38,634 nt of DNA from Deinococcus ruber (GTDB taxonomy: Bacteria > Deinococcota > Deinococci > Deinococcales > Deinococcaceae), in contig NZ_BMQL01000045.1 in the NCBI RefSeq assembly GCF_014648095.1, forward strand, positions 1 to 38,634. Reading direction: 5' to 3'. The position numbers and the translations under genes are program-made. Under the pieces are notes generated by a model. It worked only from the letters and a program-made list of their open reading frames with translations. It was not told the origin of the DNA and ran no database searches. Below are positions 17,342 to 25,953 of the stretch, piece by piece. The first letter of the stretch is position 1; every line of letters starts with the position of its first letter.

Positions 17342-18796
17342 ATGTCCGGTCACGTCTTTCCCACAGACCTTCAGTTTGCCGAGGCCATCCGGCTGGCCTG
17401 GGACATGCAAGACGACCGCGAGTTGCTCGCCCAGTTCGAGCAGGTGCCACTGGCGCTGCTGCCGCATTTCGACGAGTGGACCCGGCGCTGGGTCTGGTAC
17501 TTCCCCGCTCCCCACGGGTTCGCAGTCCTGGACCGTCTCACACCAGAACAGGGCCGCCAGTTCCTGGAACTCCCTGGTCTGGTCTATGCCCTGGCGTGCC
17601 ACCGGAACGGGCGGGTCCGCAGCGACGCCGTGCCGCTGCTTGCTCAGCTCGGCAGCGTGGTGGCGCTGGGGCTGTTGCTGGTTCGGGTGAACGACTGGGC
17701 CGCCCCGGTTCGGGCGTACGCCCGCGCCGCTCTGCTGGCCCTGCTTCCACACGTCTCTCTCAGGCGCTGGCTTCAGGTCTTTCCCCTGGTCACCCGGCTG
17801 GTGCAGGACGTCCGGTCTCCCGATCCGGCCCTGGTGCAGCAGATCGTGGCCCTGTTCCTGACGCCGGACGGGGAGCGCGTCCTGAGGGCGCAGTACTCCT
17901 CGCTGCCTCAGGACGTGCGGCGAGCCCTGACGAATCTGTTGCTGAACGGCCCGGAACCGCTGCCGCTGCCCCTGCTGCTGCGCTTCACCCGAGATCGGCT
18001 GCCGGTTGTTCGTCTCGCCGCTGTCCGGGCGCTGCCGACCGTCCACCTCTCCCCCTTCCTGCACGACCGGGACGGCGCGGTCAGAACCCTCGCCCTGCGG
18101 CGTCTGCTGCCGACCCTGACCCGTGAAGAGGCCGCGCAGCAGTGTGTGGTCGCCCTGCTCGATCCCCAGGAGCGCGTGAGGTTGCTGGCCGGGTACACCC
18201 TGCGGCAACACGGGCAGGACATCCGGGCAGCGTATCGGCAGATCACTCCAGACACTCTCTCTGAACCGCAGCTGCGCGGCTGGATTGCCGGGCTGGCGTC
18301 CGAAGGCCGGCAGGAAGACGCGGCCCTCATCAGGCCGTTCCTCACGCATGCCAGTGCCAGAGTCAGGCTTGAGGCGCTGCACGCCGCCGGCACTCTCGAT
18401 CCTGTCGGCTCCCGAGCTGCGCTGATCGCCGGGGTCCTGGACAGCCGCCGGGTCAGCAGGACAGCGCTGCGGCTCATGCAGAAAGCTGGCCTGCTGACCT
18501 CCTCGGACCTGCTGGAAGATCTGCTTGCTCAGGCTACCACGCAGGCGCTGAAACGGCAGGTGATCCGGTCAGCGGTGTACCTGGGCCGCTTCGAGGCAGC
18601 GAAACTGCTGCTGCGCTGGCGGGGTGGCCTGGCCTCTGAACTGACGGACCAGATCGACGCGCTGCTGGTGTCGCTGCTCGAAGGGTATGGCCGCACCCAC
18701 TACGCCCGGCCTCCAGCGGAGCTGCTGGCACAGTTGAGCGCGGCAAGTGCACACGCTGGCCCGGCGTTGCGGCGAGTGCTGGCTGCCTACAGCTAG
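17342..18796 (+). CDS. HEAT-repeat protein
   Basis: The 484-aa protein is built from leucine- and alanine-rich helical repeats typical of HEAT/PBS-lyase-like folds: RDRLPVVRLAAVRALPTV, DRDGAVRTLALRRLLPTL, DPQERVRLLAGYTLRQHG, HASARVRLEALHAAGTLD. These arrays act as protein-binding scaffolds; no catalytic motif is visible. Starts at 17318 (adding MLLLLACV) and 17342 are both possible. The first has GGGG only 1 nt before the ATG, so the second is preferred, though weakly. The 81-bp repeat copy A lies immediately upstream and may contain the promoter. The function is not known. Confidence 0.75.
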   Translation: MSGHVFPTDLQFAEAIRLAWDMQDDRELLAQFEQVPLALLPHFDEWTRRWVWYFPAPHGFAVLDRLTPEQGRQFLELPGLVYALACHRNGRVRSDAVPLLAQLGSVVALGLLLVRVNDWAAPVRAYARAALLALLPHVSLRRWLQVFPLVTRLVQDVRSPDPALVQQIVALFLTPDGERVLRAQYSSLPQDVRRALTNLLLNGPEPLPLPLLLRFTRDRLPVVRLAAVRALPTVHLSPFLHDRDGAVRTLALRRLLPTLTREEAAQQCVVALLDPQERVRLLAGYTLRQHGQDIRAAYRQITPDTLSEPQLRGWIAGLASEGRQEDAALIRPFLTHASARVRLEALHAAGTLDPVGSRAALIAGVLDSRRVSRTALRLMQKAGLLTSSDLLEDLLAQATTQALKRQVIRSAVYLGRFEAAKLLLRWRGGLASELTDQIDALLVSLLEGYGRTHYARPPAELLAQLSAASAHAGPALRRVLAAYS

Positions 18797-18952
18797 AGCA
18801 GTTGCTGGAAGCAAAGAGGCGGAACGGCCTTCTGGACGGTCTTTCGACTTGTTGTTGTGGTGTTCTGCAAATGACTCTCATGCGCTCAAGCCGGGCATAT
18901 TCAGGAAACAAGCAGGACGGCCTGGAAAGCGGTCAGCAACGCGCCCACATCA

Positions 18953-19537
18953 TCAGCTGATGTTCAGCCCGTAGTTGTCGCACATCGCCTTGAGGCCGCC
19001 CTGCCAGCCCTGCCCCACGGCACGCAGCTTCCACTCGCCGCCGTAGCGGTACAGCTCCGCGAAGATCATGGCCGTTTCGACGCTGCTGTCTTCGGTCAGA
19101 TCGAAGCGGGCCACTTCACGGCCTGTTTCGTCGTTCACGATGCGGATAAACGCGTTGCTGACCTGTCCGAAACTCTGCCGCCGTGCAGACGCGTCGTGGA
19201 TGGTCACGGTGATGGCGATCTTCTGGACGGACGCGGGCAGCTGATCGAGCTGAACCAGAATCTGCTCGTCGTCGCCGTCTCCGTCGCCCGTGCGGTTGTC
19301 GCCAGTGTGGGTCACGGTGCGGTCAGGCGTCGCGAGATTGTTGTAGAACACGAAGCTCTGCTCGCCCGTACCGTAGATCTTGCCGTTGTCGCCCAGCAGA
19401 AACGCACTGGCATCGAGGTCGAATTCGGCGCCATTGGTGCTGCGGGCGTCCCAGCCCAGGCCCACCAGCGCCCGCTTGAGTCCGGGGTCCTGCTTGGTGA
19501 GCGAGAGATTGCCGCCTTTGCTCAGCGTCATGGTCAT
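18953..19537 (-). CDS. TerD family stress protein
   Basis: The 194-aa protein has the full TerD domain (starts MTMTLSKGGNLSLTK). It contains the acidic calcium-binding stretch GDNRTGDGDGDDEQI (about 79-93), a DLDASAFLL segment, and a C-terminal FAELYRYGGEWKLRAVGQGW block. TerD proteins bind Ca2+ and belong to tellurite, phage and oxidative stress systems. The start is supported by AAGGAG 7 nt upstream. It lies 30 nt downstream of the vWA gene and is probably in its operon. TerB/TerC, TelA-type partners or further TerD paralogs are not in view. Confidence 0.92.
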   Translation of the reverse strand: MTMTLSKGGNLSLTKQDPGLKRALVGLGWDARSTNGAEFDLDASAFLLGDNGKIYGTGEQSFVFYNNLATPDRTVTHTGDNRTGDGDGDDEQILVQLDQLPASVQKIAITVTIHDASARRQSFGQVSNAFIRIVNDETGREVARFDLTEDSSVETAMIFAELYRYGGEWKLRAVGQGWQGGLKAMCDNYGLNIS

Positions 19538-19567
19538 GGGGAAACTCCTTGAATGAGGGAAGACGAA

Positions 19568-20914
19568 TCAGTCCAGCAGCTTTTTCCACCACGGGCGGTT
19601 GTCCGGTGGGGTGGGGCCGCCGCCGGGGCCGGGCGCTCCGCCCGGTTGGCCTCCCAGCGGCTGGGCGCGGCCATCCAGCACCCCGGCAGCCTTCGCGGCG
19701 GGCAGCCACTGATCGATTTCCTCGGTCAGCAGCTCAAACAGGGTGGCGTCAGGCAGCCGCGACAGGTTCTGGATGCGGGCAAAATTGGCGTTGTCCACCA
19801 CCCGGCCCGGCATGGTGTCGAGCTGCTCCAGGAAACTGAAGCGCTCGTTGCCGCTGTCGAGCGCCAGGAACTTGAAGAAGATCGGCAGATGCGACGCGTC
19901 CTTCAGGGCCTGGGTCGCCTGCGTCTGATCGCCCGCCTCACCGTCGGTGATGAACAGCACCAGCAGCGGATGCTGAGCGCCGCGCTGCTGAGCGATCATC
20001 TCGCGGATCGCAGGGGCGTACTTGGTGCCGCCGTCATACTGGAAGCGCATGCTGTGCACGTAACCCTGAATATTGCTCAGCAGCACGTTGCCGCCGGAGC
20101 GGGCGTGGGTTCCGAACAGCGTGACTTCTACCTCGCCGTTGTCGTCGAGCCGGGCGGCCAGCGCCAGGCTGCGCTCGACCAGCCGCTGCACCTGCCCGCT
20201 CTGAAACAGCGACATCATGCTGGCCGACACGTCCAGCACCAGCTTGACCTCGAAGGTCAGGACGTCCAGCCCGCGCTTTTCGAGACTCAGCCGCGCCTGC
20301 TCGATCAGCGGCACCATGCCGGGCGCCTGATCTTTGGCGAGGGTGAGCAGCCGGGCCTGAGTCTCGCGCTTGCTCAGCGTCAGGGGCGGTGTGCTGGCGC
20401 TGGACGGACGAACCGTGTTCACCGGAGACGGGGCAGGCGGACGGGCTGCCTGCGCTTTGAGGGTCTGTGCACGCGCGCTCGCCTGACTGAACAGCCCCGG
20501 CAGCTCCGGATGCACCCGCTCGAACCTGCCCACGTCCTCTCCGGCGGCATACACGCGCCACTGCCCGTCGCGGCGATAGAACTCCATCAGCCGCACCGCC
20601 TGCGTTCCAGCGGTCCCCTCGTACCCGTACCGTTCGCTGCCGCTGCTGAAGAGCACCTCGCCAGCAGCCCCGGCAGCATGCAGGATCGCCACCGTCTGCA
20701 CCGCCGCTGGAACACGGCTCAGATCGAGTGCCAGCTGGCCCGCCTGAGGTACGCTCAGCAACTCACCCAGCGGCTGCTCGGCCAGATCGACACTCAGGGG
20801 CTGACCCTGAGCAGTGAACGCCACGACGACAGCGGTGGCCGCCGCGCCGCTGAGCTGCAACTGGAGCCGGGGATCTGGAAGGGTCAGGCGCTGACCGGTC
20901 TGAAGTATCTGCAT
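19568..20914 (-). CDS. TerF-like protein: degenerate TerD domain plus vWA domain
   Basis: The 448-aa protein has an N-terminal diverged TerD-like region (about 1-130: LALDLSRVPAAVQTVAILHA, LMEFYRRDGQWRVYAAGED), a Pro/Ala/Ser-rich linker (about 145-185), and a C-terminal von Willebrand A domain (about 215-440). The metal-ion-dependent adhesion site is intact: DVSASM (D228, S230, S232), Thr297 in YDGGTKYA, and ITDGE with D324. This matches the TerF type of the Ter stress system. An AAGGAAGG is 5 nt from the start. It is the first gene of a two-gene operon with the TerD gene and probably forms a complex with it. Confidence 0.87.
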   Translation of the reverse strand: MQILQTGQRLTLPDPRLQLQLSGAAATAVVVAFTAQGQPLSVDLAEQPLGELLSVPQAGQLALDLSRVPAAVQTVAILHAAGAAGEVLFSSGSERYGYEGTAGTQAVRLMEFYRRDGQWRVYAAGEDVGRFERVHPELPGLFSQASARAQTLKAQAARPPAPSPVNTVRPSSASTPPLTLSKRETQARLLTLAKDQAPGMVPLIEQARLSLEKRGLDVLTFEVKLVLDVSASMMSLFQSGQVQRLVERSLALAARLDDNGEVEVTLFGTHARSGGNVLLSNIQGYVHSMRFQYDGGTKYAPAIREMIAQQRGAQHPLLVLFITDGEAGDQTQATQALKDASHLPIFFKFLALDSGNERFSFLEQLDTMPGRVVDNANFARIQNLSRLPDATLFELLTEEIDQWLPAAKAAGVLDGRAQPLGGQPGGAPGPGGGPTPPDNRPWWKKLLD

Positions 20915-21467
20915 GAAAGCCTTCCTTGAACGCGAGATGAGGAAGAAACGCTGAAGCGGATGCCGATGGCCGTTCCGCTGGGCGGGTCACAGGCATGCCC
21001 TCTCACAGCAGTGCGGGGCAAGCCCGGTCTGATCGGTGCTCTTCGAAGCCCAGGGGTGGCCAACGTCATCTGTCCCAGCTGAGCATGCTCTGCTCTGAAG
21101 GTGCCCTCACCATATGGAGTCAGTTTACGCGCCTTCTTCGGTCCACGCTGCTTCCCTGAAGGTGGGCCGCATCCATCCCCCATTCCGCAACGCTCCGCCT
21201 GTCCGGCAGCTCGGGGAAAGAGCGTTTCTTCATCAGGGTCGAGGTCAGCGGGTCAGGGCCACTCTGGGCCAGAAAGGCAGCCGCCGTCTTCAGCAAGCAT
21301 CTCTGGAACCGCAGATCACCTTCGGGTACAGGTCTATCGGCAATACCGACGCGCCGGGCCGTCTATGCGCGGCTGCACTCCGCCACCGGAAAATACAGGC
21401 CTGGAGTCCAGCTCACGCGCACGCAACACGGTCCAGTAAACGCCTGTGGCCGTGTCCATCAGCGGGC
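20915..21467. other. Divergent intergenic region, no gene seen
   Basis: This 553-bp stretch separates the ter operon (minus) from the sugar locus (plus). Open frames crossing it have atypical codon use, and none resembles a known protein. It holds the palindrome GAGCATGCTC at 21081-21090. I could not pick a convincing promoter for the ter operon. It may contain decayed sequence or long regulatory leaders. Confidence 0.5.
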
Positions 21468-21517
21468 TTGACCCACCGCCACGAACCTGTTACGCTTTGG
21501 TTACTTCACAAGGTAAA
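21468..21517 (+). promoter_or_regulatory. Promoter and operator-like dyad of the ROK/sugar locus
   Basis: TTGACC (21468-21473) and TACGCT (21491-21496) are 17 nt apart, a good sigma-70 arrangement. Directly downstream, TTACTT (21501-21506) and AAGGTAA (21510-21516) form an imperfect dyad, followed by AACAAACCAA. ROK repressors such as XylR and NagC bind AT-rich dyads of this sort, so autorepression is likely but inferred. Confidence 0.55.
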
Positions 21518-21539
21518 CAAACCAACTGCGAGGAACGAC

Positions 21540-22754
21540 ATGATCTCCAAGGGAGACCCGAGCGCACTCAGAGCGCTCAACCGCCGCAACATCCTGTATC
21601 ACCTGCGCCGACTCGGCCCCACCAGCCGAACCAAACTCGTTGAACTGACCGGCCTCAGCCCCGCCTCCATCACGGGCGTCACGGCAGAGCTGATCGAAGA
21701 CCGGCTGCTGACCGAAACCAGCGTCGGGGAAGCGGGCCTGACCGGGGGTCGCCGCCCGATTTACCTCGATATCGCTTACGACGCGCACTACGCCATCGGG
21801 CTGAAACTGCGCGAAGACCGCGTCGACGCCGTTATCACCGACCTCGCCACCCGCGTGCACGGCCATCTCAGCGAGTCGCTGGCCTCCAAAACGCCTGCCG
21901 ACGTGGCCGCCCAGATCAGGGCCATCTGCAAGAAGCTCTGCCGCAGTGCCAAGACCACCGCCACCGACGTGATCGGCATCGGCATCGGGCTGTCGGGGGT
22001 GATCGACGCGCAGCACGGGAAGGCCGTTCATGCGCCGCTGCTCGGCTGGCATGACGTTCATATCGGCGACCTGGTCAGTGAACAGACCGGCCTTCCCACC
22101 TGGATCGACAACGACGTCAACGGCTTTGCCGCCGCGCAGCGCCTGTTCGGACACGGCAAGCAGGCCAGCAATTTCATCACCGTCGCGGTGGGCCGGGGTC
22201 TGGGGGCCGCGTTCGTGGTCAACGGCGAGGTGTACCGGGGGCGCAACGGCGGTGCAGGCGAATTCGGACACAACGTCATCGTGCCGGGGGGCCGCCTGTG
22301 CAGCTGTGGCCGCCACGGTTGCCTGGAAGCGTACACGGCGTCTCCGGCGCTGCTCGAGCAGTACGCGCAGCTTCAGCCAGAGCGCACTGGCCTGACCATC
22401 GAAGACCTCACGGCGCTTGCCAGCAGCGGCGACCCCGATGCCCAGAGCGTCTTCAGGGCGGCAGGCGAGTTGCTCGGACTGCACCTGTCCTACCTCATCA
22501 ACGCCCTCAATCCTGAACTCATCGTGGTGGGCGGCGAGGGCGCGGCCTTCGGCGCTGCCTACTTTCAGCCCATGCAGGACACCCTGACCGCGTTCGCCTT
22601 CGACGGCCTGGCCGCCGACCTGCCCCTGGAGATCGTGCCCTGGAACCGGGAGGATTTCACGCCCTGGGCGCAGGGAGCTGCCAGCCTGGCGATTCAGCAT
22701 GCCTTCGATACCGGGGGGGTGATCAAGGCTGCCGCTGTGAACACCCGCGCCTGA
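21540..22754 (+). CDS. ROK family transcriptional repressor
   Basis: The 404-aa protein combines an N-terminal winged helix-turn-helix (about 10-65; SRTKLVELTGLSPASITGVT) with a C-terminal ROK sugar-kinase-fold domain. The ROK zinc site is present: H244 and the cysteines of CSCGRHGC (C254, C256, C261), followed by LEAY. The ATP-loop pattern of true glucokinases is altered, as expected for XylR/NagC-type repressors. Start 21540 is supported by GAGGAA 5 nt upstream, although the frame is open further upstream. It lies 87 nt before the sugar-binding protein gene and is first in a co-directional six-gene locus. It likely senses a sugar released or imported by that locus. Confidence 0.9.
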   Translation: MISKGDPSALRALNRRNILYHLRRLGPTSRTKLVELTGLSPASITGVTAELIEDRLLTETSVGEAGLTGGRRPIYLDIAYDAHYAIGLKLREDRVDAVITDLATRVHGHLSESLASKTPADVAAQIRAICKKLCRSAKTTATDVIGIGIGLSGVIDAQHGKAVHAPLLGWHDVHIGDLVSEQTGLPTWIDNDVNGFAAAQRLFGHGKQASNFITVAVGRGLGAAFVVNGEVYRGRNGGAGEFGHNVIVPGGRLCSCGRHGCLEAYTASPALLEQYAQLQPERTGLTIEDLTALASSGDPDAQSVFRAAGELLGLHLSYLINALNPELIVVGGEGAAFGAAYFQPMQDTLTAFAFDGLAADLPLEIVPWNREDFTPWAQGAASLAIQHAFDTGGVIKAAAVNTRA

Positions 22755-22841
22755 GCCTTCACTCTCCAGCCCGTCCCGGTTCCGTCTGGCTCGTCCAGCA
22801 CGGCTGACCCACGCCTGTCTGTTTTTCTCCAGGAGTTCACC

Positions 22842-24101
22842 ATGACCAAGCGCACCGCTGCCCTGCCCGTCCTGCCCATTCTGTCTGCTTTGCTCGCCCT
22901 GAGCACCGCCCTGGCCGCGCCCGTCACCTTTCTGTCTGTTCAGAACGAGGATCAGGGCGCGACCAAGATCATCGGGGAGCTGGCCCGCGAGTACCAGAAA
23001 ACCAATCCTGCCGCCGCCTACACCTACCAGAACTCCCCGCAGACCGATCTGGCGCAGAAACTCCAGCTGCTTGCCGCCAGCAGCAGCCTCCCGGCGGTGT
23101 ACAACGTCGATCAGCCGGCGCTGCTTGATCAGCTGTACAGAAGCGGGCAGGCCGCCGACCTGGAAGCCACCTTCAAGAAGCTCGGCATCTACAACACCCT
23201 GAACCCGGCAGCCGTCGCGCTCATCAAGCGCCAGAACGGCGGCAAGCTCGTGACGCTGCCGCTGGAACTCAACATCGAGGGCTTCTGGTACAACAAGGCC
23301 ATCTTCACGGCGAACGGCCTGAAGGAACCGCGCACCTGGGCCGAACTCATCAAGGACGCCGACGCACTGAACGCCAAAGGCATCCAGCCCTTCGCGGCGT
23401 CGGGCGACCAGAAGTGGCCGCTGACCCGACTGATCGGTGGCTATGCGGCCCGCAAGTACGGGTACGACGTGATGGACAGGGTGAAAGCCGGAACGCTGAA
23501 GCTGACCGACCCCGGCTTCGTGGAAGCGGCCAAAGCCGTGCAGGATCTGGGCAAGAAGAATTACTTCGGCAAGGGCGTCAATACCGTAGACTACGCCACT
23601 GCCGTCGATCAGTTCCTTCAGGGCAAGGCCGCCATGATCTACATGGGCAGCTGGGTACTGAGCGACTTCAACGACGCGGCACGCAACAAGATCGGTACGC
23701 AGAACATCGGCCTGTTCAACTTCCCCGCCGTCACGGGCGGCAAGGGCAGCACCAACGACTGGTCGCTGAACACCGGCATTTCGACTGCTGTCAATCAGAA
23801 GCTCAACGACGCCGATCTGGGCAACTGGATCAAATACGTGTTCACCCGCTACGGCAACAAAGCCCTGGCCGAGTCGGGCATGATTACCGGCTTTACCGTG
23901 ACGCAGACGCCCAAAAACCTGCCGGTTCTCACCTCCCTGACCCAGGCGAAACTCAGGGCGGTCAAGAACGGCTACCTGTGGTTCGAGGCCAACTTCAGCC
24001 CCAAGGCCACCTCCGTCGCCACCGATAACGCGCAGCTGCTGGTGACCGGCGACATCACGCCCCAGGACTACATGAGCAAGCTTCAGGACGCGCTGAAGTA
24101 A
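22842..24101 (+). CDS. Extracellular sugar-binding protein of an ABC importer
   Basis: The 419-aa protein has a Sec signal peptide (MTKR, hydrophobic core, cut near LAA at about 26) with no lipobox cysteine, so it may be a free periplasmic protein. The mature part is a family 1 extracellular solute-binding protein (GFWYNKAIFTANGLKEPRTW, FLQGKAAMIYMGSWVLSDFN). CAGGAG lies upstream of the start. It supplies substrate to the two permeases downstream. The neighbouring beta-glucosidase and rhamnosidase suggest a rhamnose/glucose-containing oligosaccharide as ligand; that is inference from context. Confidence 0.92.
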   Translation: MTKRTAALPVLPILSALLALSTALAAPVTFLSVQNEDQGATKIIGELAREYQKTNPAAAYTYQNSPQTDLAQKLQLLAASSSLPAVYNVDQPALLDQLYRSGQAADLEATFKKLGIYNTLNPAAVALIKRQNGGKLVTLPLELNIEGFWYNKAIFTANGLKEPRTWAELIKDADALNAKGIQPFAASGDQKWPLTRLIGGYAARKYGYDVMDRVKAGTLKLTDPGFVEAAKAVQDLGKKNYFGKGVNTVDYATAVDQFLQGKAAMIYMGSWVLSDFNDAARNKIGTQNIGLFNFPAVTGGKGSTNDWSLNTGISTAVNQKLNDADLGNWIKYVFTRYGNKALAESGMITGFTVTQTPKNLPVLTSLTQAKLRAVKNGYLWFEANFSPKATSVATDNAQLLVTGDITPQDYMSKLQDALK

Positions 24102-24121
24102 CACGGGCGCTCGCTCCGTTC

Positions 24122-24155
24122 AGTGGGCCGGACTGCACGCGGCGTCTGGCCCACT
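24122..24155 (+). promoter_or_regulatory. Intercistronic hairpin between binding protein and permease genes
   Basis: AGTGGGCCGGAC (24122-24133) pairs with GTCTGGCCCACT (24144-24155) with one mismatch, leaving a 10-nt loop. It starts 21 nt after the binding-protein stop and lies before the permease start, with no T tract. Such hairpins usually stabilise the upstream mRNA or reduce read-through, so that more binding protein than permease is made. Confidence 0.6.
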
Positions 24156-24188
24156 CCGCTTCACTGCTGCCGCGTGAAAGGAGGCACC

Positions 24189-25067
24189 ATGGAACGGACG
24201 CTCCGCGACTGGCGGGCCATCACCATCTTTGTGGGCCCAGCTCTGCTGCTGTTCATCGTCATTCTGGTCATTCCCATCGTCTGGTCGCTGGGCTACACCC
24301 TGACGGAAGGCTCGGTCATCGCGGGCTTTCACTTCGTGGGCCTGAGCAACTACGCGCGGCTGTTTCAGGACTCGGCGTTCTGGTCGGCCCTGTGGTTTAG
24401 CGTCAAATACGCCGCGCTGGTGTCGGCGGGGCAGGTGTTCTTCGGCCTGATGCTGGCACTGCTGTACAGCTTCTACCTGAAGCGCAGTTCGGTACTCGTG
24501 CGTACCCTGGTGTTTCTGCCGGTGGTGCTGCCGACGGTGGCGGTGGCGCAGCTGTTCGTGAAGCTGTTCGCCATCACGCCGCAGTACGGCTTTCTCAACA
24601 GTTTCCTGCACGCTGTTCACCTCGACGCCCTCGTGCAGCCGTGGCTGGGGCAGGGCGGCAGCGCCTTCTGGGTGATCGTGCTGATGGATGTGTGGAAGGC
24701 GATGGGGCTGTACGCGGTGCTGCTGTACACCGGCCTGATGGACATTCCCGAAGACACCCTGGAGGCCGCCCGCCTCGACGGAGCGCACGGCTGGAAACTC
24801 ACGCAGTTCATCATCCTGCCGCTGCTGACTCCGGTGATCGTCACCTCGCTGATCTTCAGCCTCAACGGCACGCTGAAGGTCTTCGACTCGGTGCTGGCCC
24901 TGACCGGCGGCGGCCCCGGCACCTCGACCACGCCACTGACGCTGTACATGTACAAAACGTCGTTTTCGTACAGCCAGTACGGGTACGGCAGCACCATCGC
25001 GGTGGCCCTGACGCTGCTGTGCCTGATCGTCTCTCTTATCATCATCCGCCGTTCCAGGGAGGACTGA
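24189..25067 (+). CDS. Sugar ABC transporter permease (MalF/UgpA type)
   Basis: The 292-aa protein has six membrane segments and the EAA loop EAARLDGAHGWKLTQFIILP (about residues 196-215), which docks on the ATPase. Strong AAAGGAGG lies 4 nt before ATG 24189; an earlier in-frame ATG at 24123 would run through the hairpin and is less likely. It is followed after 1 nt by the second permease. It is the MalF-like partner of that gene in the importer. No ATPase is encoded in the locus. Confidence 0.93.
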   Translation: MERTLRDWRAITIFVGPALLLFIVILVIPIVWSLGYTLTEGSVIAGFHFVGLSNYARLFQDSAFWSALWFSVKYAALVSAGQVFFGLMLALLYSFYLKRSSVLVRTLVFLPVVLPTVAVAQLFVKLFAITPQYGFLNSFLHAVHLDALVQPWLGQGGSAFWVIVLMDVWKAMGLYAVLLYTGLMDIPEDTLEAARLDGAHGWKLTQFIILPLLTPVIVTSLIFSLNGTLKVFDSVLALTGGGPGTSTTPLTLYMYKTSFSYSQYGYGSTIAVALTLLCLIVSLIIIRRSRED

Positions 25068-25068
25068 C

Positions 25069-25953
25069 ATGACCAGAATCGCCGCTGCGCCGCCGTCCAC
25101 CCGCCCCGGCAGACCGCGCCCCTTCGCCGAACGCCTCCAGTCGATTCCCCTTCTCCTGATCATCGCGCTGGTGCTGATCGTGACGGTCTATCCGCTGGTG
25201 TGGATGCTGCTGTCGTCGTTCAAAACCGCCGACGAGTTCTCGAGCGGCGTGATCTGGGCACTGCCCAAAAGCTTCAGCTTCGACAACTTCGTGCGGGCCT
25301 GGACAGTCGGCAAGATGAATCTGTACTTCCTCAACAGCCTGCTGTCGGTGATTCCCTCTCTGGCCCTGGTGATCCTGCTGGGCGTAGGCGCGGCCTTCGG
25401 GCTGGAGATCATGCGCTGGCGGCTCAAGACGAGCGTGTCGCTGCTGTTTCTGCTGGGCATCATGATTCCGATTCAGATGGTGCTGCTGCCGCTGTTCACC
25501 ATGTACTTCAAGGCCCACCTGCTCGACACCCGCTGGGCGCTGATCCTGACGTACACGGTGTTTGGGCTGCCCACCACCATCTTTTTTCTGACCGGCTACT
25601 TCAAGAACTTCGCCCGAGAGATCATCGAGGCGGCCATCGTGGACGGCGCGAACATCTATCAGGTGTTCTGGAAGGTGGTGCTGCCGATGGTGATGAACAG
25701 CGTGGTGACGGTGGCGCTGGTGCAGTTCTTCTTCATGTGGAACGACCTGCTGGTGTCGCTGACCTTCATCAACAACCCCGACCTGCGAACCATCCAGGCG
25801 GGCCTGCTGAACTTCGCCGGGCAGTACGGCCAGCGCGAGTGGGGGCCGACCTTCGCTTCGGTCACGCTGGCCGTCGCGCCCACCGTGATCGTGTACCTGC
25901 TGCTCAATCAGAAGATCATGAAGGGCCTGGCTGCCGGAGCGGTGAAGGGATGA
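25069..25953 (+). CDS. Sugar ABC transporter permease (MalG type)
   Basis: The 294-aa protein has six membrane helices after a cytoplasmic Pro/Arg-rich N-terminus, and the EAA loop EAAIVDGANIYQVFWKVVLP (about 187-206). It starts 1 nt after the stop of the first permease and its stop overlaps the GH3 start by 4 nt (25950-25953). It forms the heterodimeric channel with the MalF-like protein. Confidence 0.93.
   Translation: MTRIAAAPPSTRPGRPRPFAERLQSIPLLLIIALVLIVTVYPLVWMLLSSFKTADEFSSGVIWALPKSFSFDNFVRAWTVGKMNLYFLNSLLSVIPSLALVILLGVGAAFGLEIMRWRLKTSVSLLFLLGIMIPIQMVLLPLFTMYFKAHLLDTRWALILTYTVFGLPTTIFFLTGYFKNFAREIIEAAIVDGANIYQVFWKVVLPMVMNSVVTVALVQFFFMWNDLLVSLTFINNPDLRTIQAGLLNFAGQYGQREWGPTFASVTLAVAPTVIVYLLLNQKIMKGLAAGAVKG

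Noticed and set aside
21501..24104. 867-aa minus-strand reading frame
   Set aside because: Antisense to the ROK and sugar-binding genes, which have clear domains and ribosome-binding sites.
25200..25949. N-terminal extension of the GH3 enzyme by 250 residues
   Set aside because: It overlaps the MalG-type permease in another frame; ATG 25950 with the 4-nt overlap is the normal operon start.
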